The notes under the pieces were generated by a model. The model was given only the letters and a program-made list of their open reading frames with translations. It did no database searches and had not been told where the DNA came from. From the NCBI GenBank assembly GCA_028290165.1, contig JAQGKJ010000803.1, positions 1-8,667 on the forward strand: 8,667 nt of DNA, given 5' to 3'. Origin of the DNA: Bradyrhizobium sp. Its GTDB lineage: Bacteria; Pseudomonadota; Alphaproteobacteria; Rhizobiales; Xanthobacteraceae. Positions 1 through 6,269 of the stretch are shown one piece after another. The stretch's first letter is position 1; each line of letters starts with the position of its first letter. The position numbers and the translations under genes are program-made.

Positions 1-46
1 TCCTTGACGTGAAGTATATTATGCGAAACAGTATAAAAATCAACCG

Positions 47-67
47 CGGTTCAGCAAATTTGAACCG
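47..67 (+). promoter_or_regulatory. Perfect inverted repeat upstream of the GST gene (candidate operator)
   Basis: CGGTTCA (47-53) and TGAACCG (61-67) are exact reverse complements separated by 7 bases. The dyad lies 6 bases before the AAGGAGG ribosome binding site at 74-80. It contains a T-N11-A pattern of the kind bound by LysR-type regulators, but no regulator gene is visible to support that. Upstream, AT-rich DNA holds a TTGACG (4-9), a TATTAT (17-22), a TATAAA (32-37) and a direct repeat AGTATA (13-18, 30-35). No pair of -35 and -10 boxes has good spacing, so the promoter itself cannot be placed. The dyad could instead be an mRNA hairpin close to the ribosome binding site. Confidence 0.4.
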
Positions 68-85
68 AACGCCAAGGAGGCATTG

Positions 86-730
86 ATGGACCTGTATTTC
101 TCGCCGCTCGCCTGCTCACTGGCGACCCGCATCGCGCTCTATGAAGCCAGGGCCGACGCCAATTATTTCGAGGTCGATCCCAAGACCAAGGTGGTGCAGA
201 ACGACGGCTCCAATTTTCGCGAGGTCAACCCGCTCGGGCTGGTGCCGACGCTGCGCACCGACGACGGGCTGGTGCTCACCGAGAATGCGGCGATCCTGCA
301 ATATGTCGCCGATCGCTTTCCGCAGGCCGGCATCGCGACCGGCCCCGGCATGGAACGTAGCCGCCTGCATCAATGGCTTTGCTTCATTGGCACCGAGCTG
401 CACAAGGGATTGTTCGTGCCGGTGCTCGACAAGAACGCACCGCCTGAAATGAAAGCCTACGTGCTCGGCAAAGGCCTGTCGCGGCTCGACTATCTCGAGA
501 ACTATCTCAAGGGCCGCGAATTCCTGCTCGACCATTTCAGCGTCGCCGACGCCTACCTCGTCACCGTCATCAACTGGACCATGGCGACACCGCCGATCGC
601 GCTGGCGAAATGGCCTGTCGCGAAAGCCTATTACGAGCGGCTGCGCGTACGCCCCAGCATCGCACGCGCGGTCGCGGAAGAGTTCAAGCTGTACCCGGCC
701 GAACTCGCTCGGCACAAGGCGGCGGCGTAA
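86..730 (+). CDS. Beta-class glutathione S-transferase
   Basis: A 214-residue cytosolic enzyme that conjugates or otherwise handles glutathione with electrophiles. The N-terminal thioredoxin-like domain (about 1-80) has the SPLACSL motif with Cys10, the cis-proline of LVPTL (Pro54) and the glutathione-binding TEN motif (Glu66-Asn67). The C-terminal helical domain has TELHKG with His106 and the FSVADAYL N-capping box (151-158). Cys10 and His106 sit at the numbers known for beta-class enzymes such as E. coli GstA, and length matches the family. The ATG at 86 is chosen because AAGGAGG ends 5 bases before it; an in-frame TTG at 83 would be only 2 bases from that site. The gene stands alone on the + strand, convergent with the next gene. 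Its physiological substrate cannot be read from the sequence. Confidence 0.93.
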   Translation: MDLYFSPLACSLATRIALYEARADANYFEVDPKTKVVQNDGSNFREVNPLGLVPTLRTDDGLVLTENAAILQYVADRFPQAGIATGPGMERSRLHQWLCFIGTELHKGLFVPVLDKNAPPEMKAYVLGKGLSRLDYLENYLKGREFLLDHFSVADAYLVTVINWTMATPPIALAKWPVAKAYYERLRVRPSIARAVAEEFKLYPAELARHKAAA

Positions 731-744
731 GCACTCTCCACGGG

Positions 745-864
745 GTGGTCCCCGCGAACGTGGGGGGCCCATAACCACCGGCGGGTGTGGTTTAAGGAAG
801 TCGTTGGGCACCGAACTAAAATCGAAAGGCCTCGGCGTATGGGTCCCGCGTTCGCGGGGACGAC
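745..864. repeat. Palindromic intergenic repeat with inverted arms
   Basis: The left arm (745-772) and the reverse complement of the right arm (839-864) share the core GTCCCCGCGAACG and the terminal CCCAT. They differ by a few substitutions, and the left arm has 2 extra bases. Each arm is itself a near-palindrome, for example CCCGCG (845-850) with CGCGGG (853-858). Between the arms is a smaller hairpin, AACCAC (773-778) with GTGGTT (787-792). This resembles the short, non-coding, GC-rich dispersed repeats of Bradyrhizobium-type genomes; the family assignment is from memory. It fills the space between two convergent genes, a usual place for such elements. Confidence 0.7.
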
Positions 865-870
865 GCCGAG
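831..870 (-). terminator. Long hairpin, likely terminator of the DUF1348 gene
   Basis: CTCGGCGT (831-838) pairs perfectly with ACGCCGAG (863-870). Inside it CCCGCG (845-850) pairs with CGCGGG (853-858). On the - strand the hairpin begins one base after the TAG stop of the DUF1348 gene (872-874) and is followed by GCCTTTCGATTTTAG, a broken T-rich run. That fits a Rho-independent terminator made in part from the right arm of the palindromic repeat. It may also stop transcripts arriving from the GST gene, though the bases after it on that strand are not T-rich. Confidence 0.5.
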
Positions 871-871
871 A

Positions 872-1339
872 CTAAGACGGACTATCCCCCAGCCCCGCAA
901 TATCCGCAGGCCTCGGCCCCGGTGCAGGCCAGTGAAAGCGGCGGTCTTTTTCCGCAATCGTGACGTCGTTGATGCTGGCTTCGCGGCGGCGCATCAGGCC
1001 ATGCTCGTCGAATTCCCACTGCTCGTTGCCGTAGGAGCGATGCCACTGCCCGGCATCATCATGCCATTCGTACTGAAACCGCACCGCGATGCGGTTGCCG
1101 TCGAACGCCCAGAGATCCTTGATCAGGCGATAGTCGAGTTCTCTGCTCCATTTGCGGGTCAGGAACGCCACGATCGCGGCGCGACCTTCAAAAAATTCGG
1201 AGCGGTTACGCCAGCGGCTGTCCTCGGTATAGGCCAGCGCCACGCGCTCGGGATCGCGCGAATTCCAGGCGTCTTCGGCCATGCGGGCCTTTTGAGCTGC
1301 GGTTTCTCTGTTGAACGGCGGAAGCGGGGGACGCGACAT
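872..1339 (-). CDS. DUF1348 family, NTF2/SnoaL-like small protein
   Basis: A 155-residue soluble protein with no signal peptide or membrane segment. The family is recognised from the run of conserved blocks: [19 protein letters not shown] (12-30), [17 protein letters not shown] (33-49), [13 protein letters not shown] (52-64), [13 protein letters not shown] (67-79), YEWHDD (90-95), [18 protein letters not shown] (102-119) and RFHWP (134-138). The fold expected is the cone-shaped NTF2-like alpha+beta barrel. The family has no established reaction, so none is assigned. The ATG start has GAGG 5 bases upstream. The gene lies 70 bp after ybgC on the same strand, so it could be read through from ybgC, but nothing in the protein links it to thioesterase or envelope functions. 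Confidence 0.88.
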   Translation of the reverse strand: MSRPPLPPFNRETAAQKARMAEDAWNSRDPERVALAYTEDSRWRNRSEFFEGRAAIVAFLTRKWSRELDYRLIKDLWAFDGNRIAVRFQYEWHDDAGQWHRSYGNEQWEFDEHGLMRRREASINDVTIAEKDRRFHWPAPGPRPADIAGLGDSPS

Positions 1340-1409
1340 GATGGCCTCGGGTTTTGGAATGGAAACGAGGATGGTATCGCGCCGATATAGTTAGTCGACG
1401 GAGCGTTCG

Positions 1410-1859
1410 TCAGCCCAGATCGGCCTTCAGCAACGCCCGCAGCGCTCTCGGGATCGGCTGCGCCCGGCCCTCGCTGATAAAGGCGACGCGCACCTGTGTC
1501 TTGACCAGCACGTCCTCGCCGCGCCGCACCTCCTGCGCCAGCGTGATTGAGGCGCCCTTCACCGCGACCGGCCAGGTCACGATATCGAGCACGTCATCCA
1601 TGCGCGCGGGTTTCAGGTAATCGATCTGCATCGAACGCACCACGAAGGCAAATCCCGGGGTTTCCACCTGCGCCTCCGCAAACAGCGCGTGCTGCTCGGC
1701 GCCCATCAGCCGCAAATGATTGGTGCGCCCACGCTCCATGAAGCGCAGATAATTGGCGTGATAGACGATGCCGGAAAAATCCGTGTCCTCGTAATAGACC
1801 CGGATCTGCATGTGATGGCGGCCGTCGCGGATCGCGCCGTCGAGATTTGATGCAGTCAA
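1410..1859 (-). CDS. ybgC: YbgC-type acyl-CoA thioesterase (Tol-Pal associated family)
   Basis: A 149-residue hotdog-fold thioesterase of the 4-hydroxybenzoyl-CoA thioesterase family; relatives hydrolyse acyl-CoA near the inner membrane. The signature EDTDFSGIVYHANYLRFMER covers residues 24-43, with the expected Asp27, Tyr33-His34 and Glu42. QIDYLKPARMDD (78-89) and the RVAFI strand (124-128) also fit. I chose the TTG at 1859 because GAGGG (1866-1870) lies 6 bases upstream. A TTG at 1889 has no ribosome binding site, and the ATG at 1811 would remove the residues before MQIRVYYED. In many Proteobacteria ybgC is the first gene of tolQRAB-pal; here the next gene is a DUF1348 protein and no tolQ is present. 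It follows the metallophosphoesterase gene by 82 bp. Confidence 0.9.
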   Translation of the reverse strand: MTASNLDGAIRDGRHHMQIRVYYEDTDFSGIVYHANYLRFMERGRTNHLRLMGAEQHALFAEAQVETPGFAFVVRSMQIDYLKPARMDDVLDIVTWPVAVKGASITLAQEVRRGEDVLVKTQVRVAFISEGRAQPIPRALRALLKADLG

Positions 1860-1887
1860 TTGCGGCCCTCGATTGCTCTCGGAAGGC

Positions 1888-1910
1888 AACCGTTTTGCGC
1901 AAAATCGGTT
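1888..1910. promoter_or_regulatory. Dyad centred on TTTTGCGCAAAA, upstream of ybgC
   Basis: TTTTGCGCAAAA (1893-1904) is a perfect 12-base palindrome. It is flanked by AACCG (1888-1892) and CGGTT (1906-1910), extending the dyad to 23 bases with a single unpaired T at 1905. It sits between the metallophosphoesterase stop and the ybgC start chosen here, 29 bases before that start. It could be an operator, a weak terminator or a dispersed repeat. There is no T-run after it on the - strand, so terminator is the least likely. Confidence 0.35.
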
Positions 1911-1941
1911 CGACGCGCAAGCGGGTTGGCGTTGCCGCGGC

Positions 1942-2859
1942 CTACGTCACGGCTTGAGCCGACTCGCCCAATGTCACCAGCACGATTTCCGGTGGGACGC
2001 CGAGGCGGAACGGCATGAAGCTGCAGCCGAGGCCTCCGGAGACGATCACGTCGCAGTTAATCCGCGTGTGGCCATAGGCCAGCCGGTTTCCGTAGCGCGA
2101 GGGCACCACCGGCGACCAGCCGAACAGCCGCACCTGGCCGCCATGGGTATGTCCCGACAGTTGCAGCGCGACCCGCGACGGCACCCGCATCGCCACGTCG
2201 GGCTCGTGCGCCAACAGGATGACCGGCGCGTCATCGGTCACTTTCCCAAGCGTCGCGGCGAGATCATCGACGCCGATGCTCTTGACCCGCCGGAAGCGCC
2301 AAGCCGGAAGATACGCCAGTTGATCTCCGAGCCCGGCGAGCCAGAACGGCCTGCCGGCTTTGCTCAGCCGCGCCACGTCATTTTCGTAAACCGGAATGCC
2401 AGCGGCTTCGAGTGCGCGCCGGGCAGCGGTCAGCCCCTGCCCCTCTCGCTGCACTGTCTTGTCTTCCCACCAATCGTGATTGCCGAGAATCGCGTGAACG
2501 CCCAGCGGCGCCTTCAACCCGGCGAGCACTGGCGCCCATTCGCCGGCCGGAATGAACCGCGTCACGTGGCGGTGACCGGCCACATAGTCGCCCAGCATGA
2601 CGATGACATCCGCATCGAGCGCATTGGTGCGCGCGACGATCGCCTCGATATGGTGCAGCGACATCCAGGGATCGCAGGCGTGAAGATCGGCAATGACGGC
2701 GATCCTGAGATGGAAATCGGCAGGCCACTGCGGCGGCTCGAGGTTGTACCGCGTGACGCCAAGCTGCAATACAGGCTCGCTGAACCCGTATGCCGTAGTT
2801 GATGCGCTGAAGGCGCCGAGTCCGGCGGTGTAGCGAAGGAAGTGACGGCGCGAAATCAT
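1942..2859 (-). CDS. Tat-exported YaeI-like metallophosphoesterase
   Basis: A 305-residue calcineurin-type phosphoesterase resembling E. coli YaeI. The N-terminus begins MISRRHFLRY, a twin-arginine (S-R-R-x-F-L) motif, followed by a short hydrophobic stretch to about residue 25; export by the Tat pathway to the periplasm or membrane surface is inferred. All metal-site motifs are present in order: ADLH (Asp58, His60), GDY (Asp91), GNHD (Asn127, His128), AHEPD (His218) and GHTHGG (His237, His239). That implies a dinuclear metal centre hydrolysing phosphomono- or diesters; the substrate is unknown. The ATG has only a weak ribosome binding site, but it places the twin-arginine motif exactly at the N-terminus. 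The gene lies between ruvB and ybgC, 88 bp after ruvB. Confidence 0.9.
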   Translation of the reverse strand: MISRRHFLRYTAGLGAFSASTTAYGFSEPVLQLGVTRYNLEPPQWPADFHLRIAVIADLHACDPWMSLHHIEAIVARTNALDADVIVMLGDYVAGHRHVTRFIPAGEWAPVLAGLKAPLGVHAILGNHDWWEDKTVQREGQGLTAARRALEAAGIPVYENDVARLSKAGRPFWLAGLGDQLAYLPAWRFRRVKSIGVDDLAATLGKVTDDAPVILLAHEPDVAMRVPSRVALQLSGHTHGGQVRLFGWSPVVPSRYGNRLAYGHTRINCDVIVSGGLGCSFMPFRLGVPPEIVLVTLGESAQAVT

Positions 2860-2933
2860 GAATGGTTAATCGTGATGCATCCTCTTTCTAACGAGGGATT
2901 GCAGCCGAATTGGGGTGCGTTTGTGCAGAAAGC

Positions 2934-2947
2934 CGGCAGTACTGCCG
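2934..2947 (-). terminator. Perfect 14-bp palindrome at the end of ruvB
   Basis: CGGCAGTACTGCCG is a perfect palindrome lying directly against the ruvB TAG stop (2948-2950). In RNA it would fold as a 5-bp GC-rich stem with a GUAC loop, or a tighter form, followed by GCTTTCTGC, a poor U-tract. A weak intrinsic terminator or an mRNA 3'-end stabiliser for ruvCAB is the likeliest reading. A DNA-binding site is the alternative. Confidence 0.4.
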
Positions 2948-3994
2948 CTAGTCTTCCTCGCCGCCGCGGAACAATCCGAACTGCGCCGGATCGCGCGCGG
3001 GCTCGGCGAGGCCGAGATGGCGGAAGGCGTGCGAGGTCAATAGCCGGCCGCGCGGGGTGCGCTGCAGACAGCCGCACTGGATCAAAAACGGCTCGATGAT
3101 GTCCTCGATCGCATCGCGCGGCTCGGACAGCGCCGCCGCCATGGTCTCCACACCGACCGGACCGCCGCCGTAATTCATCGCAATGGTCGAGAGATAACGC
3201 CGGTCCATGGCATCGAGGCCAGCGGCATCGACTTCCAGCGCGCTCAGCGCGTTGTCGGCGATCGCGCGATCGATCGAGGCGGCGTCGGCGGCGGAGGCAA
3301 AATCGCGGACCCGCCGCAACAGCCGGCCGGCGATGCGCGGCGTGCCGCGGGCGCGGCGCGCGATTTCGTTGGCGCCGTCGCCCGTCATGCCGATCTTGAG
3401 CACGCGGGCGCCGCGGGTGACGATCTTTTCCAGTTCCTCTTCGGTGTAGAAATTCAACCGCACGGGGATGCCAAAGCGGTCGCGCAGCGGATTGGTCAGC
3501 AGCCCCGCGCGCGTGGTAGCGCCGACGAGGGTGAACTTTGCCAACTCGATCTTGACCGAGCGCGCCGCCGGCCCCTCGCCGATCATCAAGTCGAGCTGGA
3601 AATCCTCCATCGCCGGATACAACACTTCCTCGACCGCAGGGCTCAAGCGATGGATTTCATCGATGAACAGCACGTCGCGCTCTTCGAGGTTGGTCAGGAG
3701 CGCGGCGAGATCGCCGGCCTTGGCGATCACGGGCCCGGAGGTGGCGCGAAAGCCGACGCCCAGTTCGCGGGCCACGATCTGCGACAGCGTGGTCTTGCCG
3801 AGGCCCGGGGGGCCGACGAACAGCACGTGATCCAGCGCCTCGTTTCGCTTGCGCGCGGCCTCGATGAAGATCGCTAGATTGGCGCGCGCCTGGGCCTGGC
3901 CGACGAATTCTGAAAGCAATTGGGGGCGCAGCGCAGTGTCGGGCGCATCATCGGTGCGGCGCTCTGGCGTGACGATGCGGGAGGGCGGGGTCAC
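2948..3994 (-). CDS. ruvB: RuvB, Holliday-junction branch-migration ATPase
   Basis: A 348-residue AAA+ motor that forms hexamers on either side of RuvA and pumps DNA through the Holliday junction. Walker A is GPPGLGKT (61-68), Walker B is VLFIDE (108-113), sensor 1 is GATTR (158-162) and PLRDRFG (169-175) carries the arginine-finger region. The C-terminal winged-helix domain ends with [16 protein letters not shown], typical of the family, and length is normal. The start is GTG, not ATG, and overlaps the ruvA stop (GTGA, 4 bp), indicating translational coupling. AAGGA in the end of ruvA lies 9 bases upstream as its ribosome binding site. The reading frame is intact. Confidence 0.98.
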   Translation of the reverse strand: MTPPSRIVTPERRTDDAPDTALRPQLLSEFVGQAQARANLAIFIEAARKRNEALDHVLFVGPPGLGKTTLSQIVARELGVGFRATSGPVIAKAGDLAALLTNLEERDVLFIDEIHRLSPAVEEVLYPAMEDFQLDLMIGEGPAARSVKIELAKFTLVGATTRAGLLTNPLRDRFGIPVRLNFYTEEELEKIVTRGARVLKIGMTGDGANEIARRARGTPRIAGRLLRRVRDFASAADAASIDRAIADNALSALEVDAAGLDAMDRRYLSTIAMNYGGGPVGVETMAAALSEPRDAIEDIIEPFLIQCGCLQRTPRGRLLTSHAFRHLGLAEPARDPAQFGLFRGGEED

Positions 3995-4608
3995 TTCGCC
4001 AATTCCTTCAGCCCCAACCGAATGAGTTGCGCGGTCTCTGCCCCCTCACCGGCGCTGCGCGAAGCAGAGGCGATCGCAGCCGCCGCCTGAGGCGGACCGT
4101 AGCCGAGATTGACCAGCGCCGAGATTGCGTCGGTGACCGGGCGCGGCGCGCGGTCATGATCGATCGCGCCGGACAGATGCACCAGCGACGGATCGACGTT
4201 GGCAAAGGCCGGCGCCTTGTCCTTCAATTCGGTGACGATGCGCTCGGCGACTTTCGGGCCGACGCCCGGGGTGCGCGTCACCGCCGCCTTGTCGCGCAGC
4301 GCAATCGCGTTGGCGAGATCCGACGGCGGCAGGGTGCCGAGCACGGCAAGCGCGACCTTGGCGCCGACGCCCTGCACCGTCTGCAGCAGCCGGAACCATT
4401 CGCGCTCGACGTCACTGCGGAAGCCGAACAGTTTTATCTGGTCCTCGCGCACGTAAGTCTCGATCGAGAGCACCGCGGCCTCGCCGGGCGACGGCAGCGC
4501 CTGCAGCGTGCGGCCCGAGCAATGCACCTGATAGACGACCCCGCCGACGTCGAGGATCACAAAATCCTCGCCGTAGCTGTCGATCAGGCCCTTGAGCTTG
4601 CCGATCAT
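3991..4608 (-). CDS. ruvA: RuvA, Holliday-junction binding subunit
   Basis: A 205-residue protein whose tetramer holds the four-way junction in square-planar form and loads RuvB. Residues 1-62 form the OB-fold domain beginning [13 protein letters not shown]. Glu55-Asp56 in [10 protein letters not shown] match the acidic pin of E. coli RuvA. Two helix-hairpin-helix motifs follow: [18 protein letters not shown] (74-91) and [14 protein letters not shown] (112-125). The C-terminal three-helix RuvB-binding domain (about 155-205) follows an Asp/Pro-containing linker. Its ATG overlaps the ruvC stop by 4 bp (ATGA), and its own stop overlaps ruvB, so ruvC-ruvA-ruvB is one translationally coupled unit. 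Confidence 0.98.
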   Translation of the reverse strand: MIGKLKGLIDSYGEDFVILDVGGVVYQVHCSGRTLQALPSPGEAAVLSIETYVREDQIKLFGFRSDVEREWFRLLQTVQGVGAKVALAVLGTLPPSDLANAIALRDKAAVTRTPGVGPKVAERIVTELKDKAPAFANVDPSLVHLSGAIDHDRAPRPVTDAISALVNLGYGPPQAAAAIASASRSAGEGAETAQLIRLGLKELAK

Positions 4609-5132
4609 ACCTCGACCATCCTCAGCCGCAGCGTGGCGCTCTGGCGGTGATGTGCATGGGTAACGGCGATCGCCAGCGCATCGGCGGCGTCGGCGGATTT
4701 CGGGTCGGCCTTCGGCAGCAGAATCTTCAGCATCACCAGGATCTGGTTCTTGTCGGCATGGCCGGCTCCGACCACGGTCTTCTTGACCTGGTTCGGGGCA
4801 TATTCGGCGACCGCTATCCCGAACATCGCCGGCGCCAGCATGGCAACGCCGCGTGCCTGGCCAAGTTTTAGCGTGGCGACGCCGTCCTTGTTGACAAAAG
4901 TCTGTTCGACCGCGGCTTCCGCCGGCTTGAATTCGCCGAGGACGGTGGCAAGCCCCTCATGGATCGCCAGCAGCCGGCTTGCCAGCGGCAGGCCTTCGGG
5001 CGGTTCCACCGATCCGCAACCGACGAAAGCAAGCTTGTTGCCCTCGATCTCGATCACGCCCCAGCCAGTGCGGCGCAGGCCCGGATCGATGCCAAGGATC
5101 CGAATGGGGTGGCGAATCGGGTGCGATGTCAT
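4605..5132 (-). CDS. ruvC: RuvC, Holliday-junction resolvase
   Basis: A 175-residue RNase H-fold endonuclease that cuts Holliday junctions symmetrically as a dimer. The catalytic acidic residues are Asp16 (LGIDPG), Glu76 (AAVEQTF), Asp148 and Asp151 (SADAADALA), with the last pair spaced as in E. coli RuvC. The N-terminus has about 9 residues more than E. coli before the first strand. The ATG at 5132 is the only sensible start; the nearest purine-rich site (GGAG) is 13 bases away, too far for good ribosome binding. A TATAAA ends 7 bases before the ATG, so a leaderless transcript is possible. It is the first gene of the ruvCAB unit and follows yebC, from which it is separated by palindromic repeats. 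Confidence 0.98.
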   Translation of the reverse strand: MTSHPIRHPIRILGIDPGLRRTGWGVIEIEGNKLAFVGCGSVEPPEGLPLASRLLAIHEGLATVLGEFKPAEAAVEQTFVNKDGVATLKLGQARGVAMLAPAMFGIAVAEYAPNQVKKTVVGAGHADKNQILVMLKILLPKADPKSADAADALAIAVTHAHHRQSATLRLRMVEV

Positions 5133-5137
5133 GGGGT

Positions 5138-5164
5138 ATTTTATACTCCATGCCGGAGTCTCAA
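5138..5164 (-). promoter_or_regulatory. Candidate ruvC promoter, possibly leaderless
   Basis: On the - strand TTGAGA (5164-5159) is followed by TAAAAT (5143-5138) at 15-bp spacing, overlapping TATAAA (5145-5140). If TATAAA serves as the -10 box, transcription would begin about 7 bases later, at or next to the A of the ruvC ATG. Spacing is shorter than ideal, so this is a weak prediction. No SOS (LexA) box was recognised by eye in this interval; alphaproteobacterial LexA sites have the form GTTC-N7-GTTC. Confidence 0.3.
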
Positions 5165-5192
5165 GCCTAGCGTGGGTGATTTGCTATCAACC

Positions 5193-5212
5193 GTCATACC
5201 CGCGAAAGCAGC
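5193..5212. repeat. Half-unit related to the 745-864 repeat
   Basis: GTCATACCCGCGAAAGCAGC matches the reverse complement of the 745-864 element's right arm at 15 of 20 aligned positions and shares the CCCGCGAA core. It lacks a recognisable partner arm and abuts the larger 5218-5308 element, so it reads as a truncated or decayed copy. Confidence 0.4.
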
Positions 5213-5217
5213 CCGAC

Positions 5218-5308
5218 TCGTCATGCGCGGGCTTGACCCGCGCATCCATCCAAAAATGAAAAGCGATTTCAGTGCGATGGATTGCCGGGTCAAGCCCGGC
5301 AATGTCGA
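5218..5308. repeat. Palindromic repeat with two covarying hairpins between yebC and ruvC
   Basis: Arm 1 (5218-5250) and the reverse complement of arm 2 (5276-5308) agree at 26 of 33 positions around a 25-bp spacer. Each arm folds alone into a perfect 9-bp hairpin: ATGCGCGGG (5223-5231) with CCCGCGCAT (5237-5245), and ATTGCCGGG (5281-5289) with CCCGGCAAT (5295-5303). Loops are CTTGA and TCAAG. Six of the seven differences between the arms are paired changes that keep each local hairpin. It resembles dispersed Bradyrhizobium-type repeats (family from memory). On the - strand it would be transcribed after yebC and could limit readthrough into ruvC or stabilise the yebC 3' end. No ORF was supported in the 5133-5319 gap. 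Confidence 0.75.
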
Positions 5309-5319
5309 GGAGGAGAGCC

Positions 5320-6066
5320 CTACCCGCCCATCTTGGCGACCAGCGCATCGGAAACCTCGAAATTGGCGTAGACGTTCTGCACGTCGTCATGCTCGTTCAA
5401 CAGATCGATCAGCTTCAGCAGTTTTTCGCCGGTCTCATCGTCCACCGGCACCGTGTTCTGCGGTTTCCAGGTCAGCGCGGCCTTGCGGGGTTCGCCGAAT
5501 TTTGCCTCCAGCGCCTTCGCGACGTCGCGAAACGTCTCCGGCGAGGCGTAGATCTCGTGGCCGTTTTCGCTCGACGACACGTCGTCGGCACCGGCCTCGA
5601 TCGCCGCATCCAACATCGCATCGTCAGAGGCGACCTTGGCGTCGTATTCGACGACCCCGGTGCGATCGAACATGAAGGCAACCGAGCCGGTTTCGCCGAG
5701 ATTGCCGCCGGACTTGGTGAAGTAGGATCGGATATCGGACGCCGCGCGGTTGCGGTTATCGGTCAACGCCTCGATGATCACGGCAACGCCGCCCGGCCCG
5801 TAGCCTTCGTAGCGAATCTCGTCGTAATTCTCCCCTTCGGCGCCGATCGCCTTCTTCACCGCGCGCTCGATCGAGTCCTTCGACATGTTCTCCTGGCGGG
5901 CGGAAGTGATCGCGGCGCGCAGCCGCGCATTCATCGACGGGTCAGGCTGGCCCATCTTGGCCGCGACGGTGATTTCCCGCGCCAGCTTGGAGAACAGTTT
6001 CGATTTCTGGGCATCCTGCCGGCCCTTGCGGTGCATGATGTTCTTGAACTGGGAATGTCCGGCCAT
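5320..6066 (-). CDS. yebC: YebC/PmpR family protein
   Basis: A 248-residue cytosolic protein of the YebC/PmpR/TACO1 family. Characteristic blocks are [15 protein letters not shown] (1-15), [10 protein letters not shown] (86-95), [10 protein letters not shown] (104-113) and FTKSGGNLG (116-124); length is the family norm. Members have been described as DNA-binding regulators (PmpR) and, for mitochondrial TACO1 and related bacterial proteins, as translation factors; which applies here is not decided by sequence. The start at 6066 is set by MAGHS, the conserved family N-terminus. AGAGA lies 5 bases upstream. The frame stays open upstream to 6246, but that extension is not family-like. The gene precedes ruvCAB on the same strand, a common bacterial order, with a 187-bp repeat-bearing gap. 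Confidence 0.96.
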   Translation of the reverse strand: MAGHSQFKNIMHRKGRQDAQKSKLFSKLAREITVAAKMGQPDPSMNARLRAAITSARQENMSKDSIERAVKKAIGAEGENYDEIRYEGYGPGGVAVIIEALTDNRNRAASDIRSYFTKSGGNLGETGSVAFMFDRTGVVEYDAKVASDDAMLDAAIEAGADDVSSSENGHEIYASPETFRDVAKALEAKFGEPRKAALTWKPQNTVPVDDETGEKLLKLIDLLNEHDDVQNVYANFEVSDALVAKMGG

Positions 6067-6115
6067 GCGGTCTCTTTCGGGATTCGTCGCCGATGTATCG
6101 GGTGGAAAGCGCGGC

Positions 6116-6144
6116 GTTATAGGCCGTTGACCTGCCAAAATCAA
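6116..6144 (-). promoter_or_regulatory. Sigma-70-like promoter of yebC
   Basis: On the - strand the -35 box TTGATT (6144-6139) and the -10 box TATAAC (6121-6116) are separated by exactly 17 bp. They match the TTGACA/TATAAT consensus at 4 and 5 of 6 bases. Transcription would start near 6109, giving a leader of about 43 bases before the yebC ATG. Confidence 0.55.
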
Positions 6145-6153
6145 AGATTTGGC
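6134..6153. promoter_or_regulatory. Inverted repeat overlapping the yebC -35 box
   Basis: GCCAAAATC (6134-6142) and GATTTGGC (6146-6153) form an 8-bp dyad with one bulged A and an AAA centre. It covers the yebC -35 box (6139-6144) in the divergent region between yebC and the chemoreceptor genes. A repressor operator for one or both directions is possible; the regulator is unknown. It is not followed by a T-run, so a terminator is unlikely. Confidence 0.35.
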
Positions 6154-6269
6154 GGGGTTTTCGGTATGTCGGTAGTGCCCACTGCCTACGCAAGAGGCAA
6201 TCGTTAACCATGACTTCACGCCGAGATGCGAGGATGACGGGCTCATTTCTCGTGTTCTCCCGAGGGCCC

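Noticed and set aside
745..864. CRISPR array
   Set aside because: The repeats are two inverted arms, not direct repeats with regular unique spacers, and no cas genes are present.
785..1390. 201-codon open frame on the + strand over the intergenic repeat and DUF1348 gene
   Set aside because: Antisense to a clearly recognised DUF1348 protein; its first part translates the palindromic repeat.
1873..2802. 309-codon open frame on the + strand
   Set aside because: It lies antisense to the intact metallophosphoesterase, whose metal motifs are all in place. Its Arg/His/Pro-rich translation resembles no family and is the usual shadow in GC-rich DNA.
2875..2897. Upstream mini-ORF before the metallophosphoesterase
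   Set aside because: The ATG CAT CAC GAT TAA frame has its purine-rich site directly against the ATG, leaving no spacing for translation; four codons are too few to support.
4027..4650. 207-codon open frame on the + strand
   Set aside because: Antisense to ruvA, with no domain resemblance.
4957..5151. Alternative frame with an ATG upstream of the ruvC start (MEYKIPHD...)
   Set aside because: It is out of frame with ruvC and gives no family match; the RuvC active-site residues are all in the other frame.
5133..5192. LexA/SOS box before ruvC
   Set aside because: I looked for GTTC-N7-GTTC and E. coli-type CTG-N10-CAG sites and saw no convincing match.
5272..6207. 311-codon open frame on the + strand
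   Set aside because: Antisense to yebC and running through the palindromic repeat; no recognisable domain.
6067..6246. N-terminal extension of YebC by up to 60 residues
   Set aside because: The family starts with MAGHS, the extension includes the predicted promoter and its dyad, and its sequence is not protein-like.
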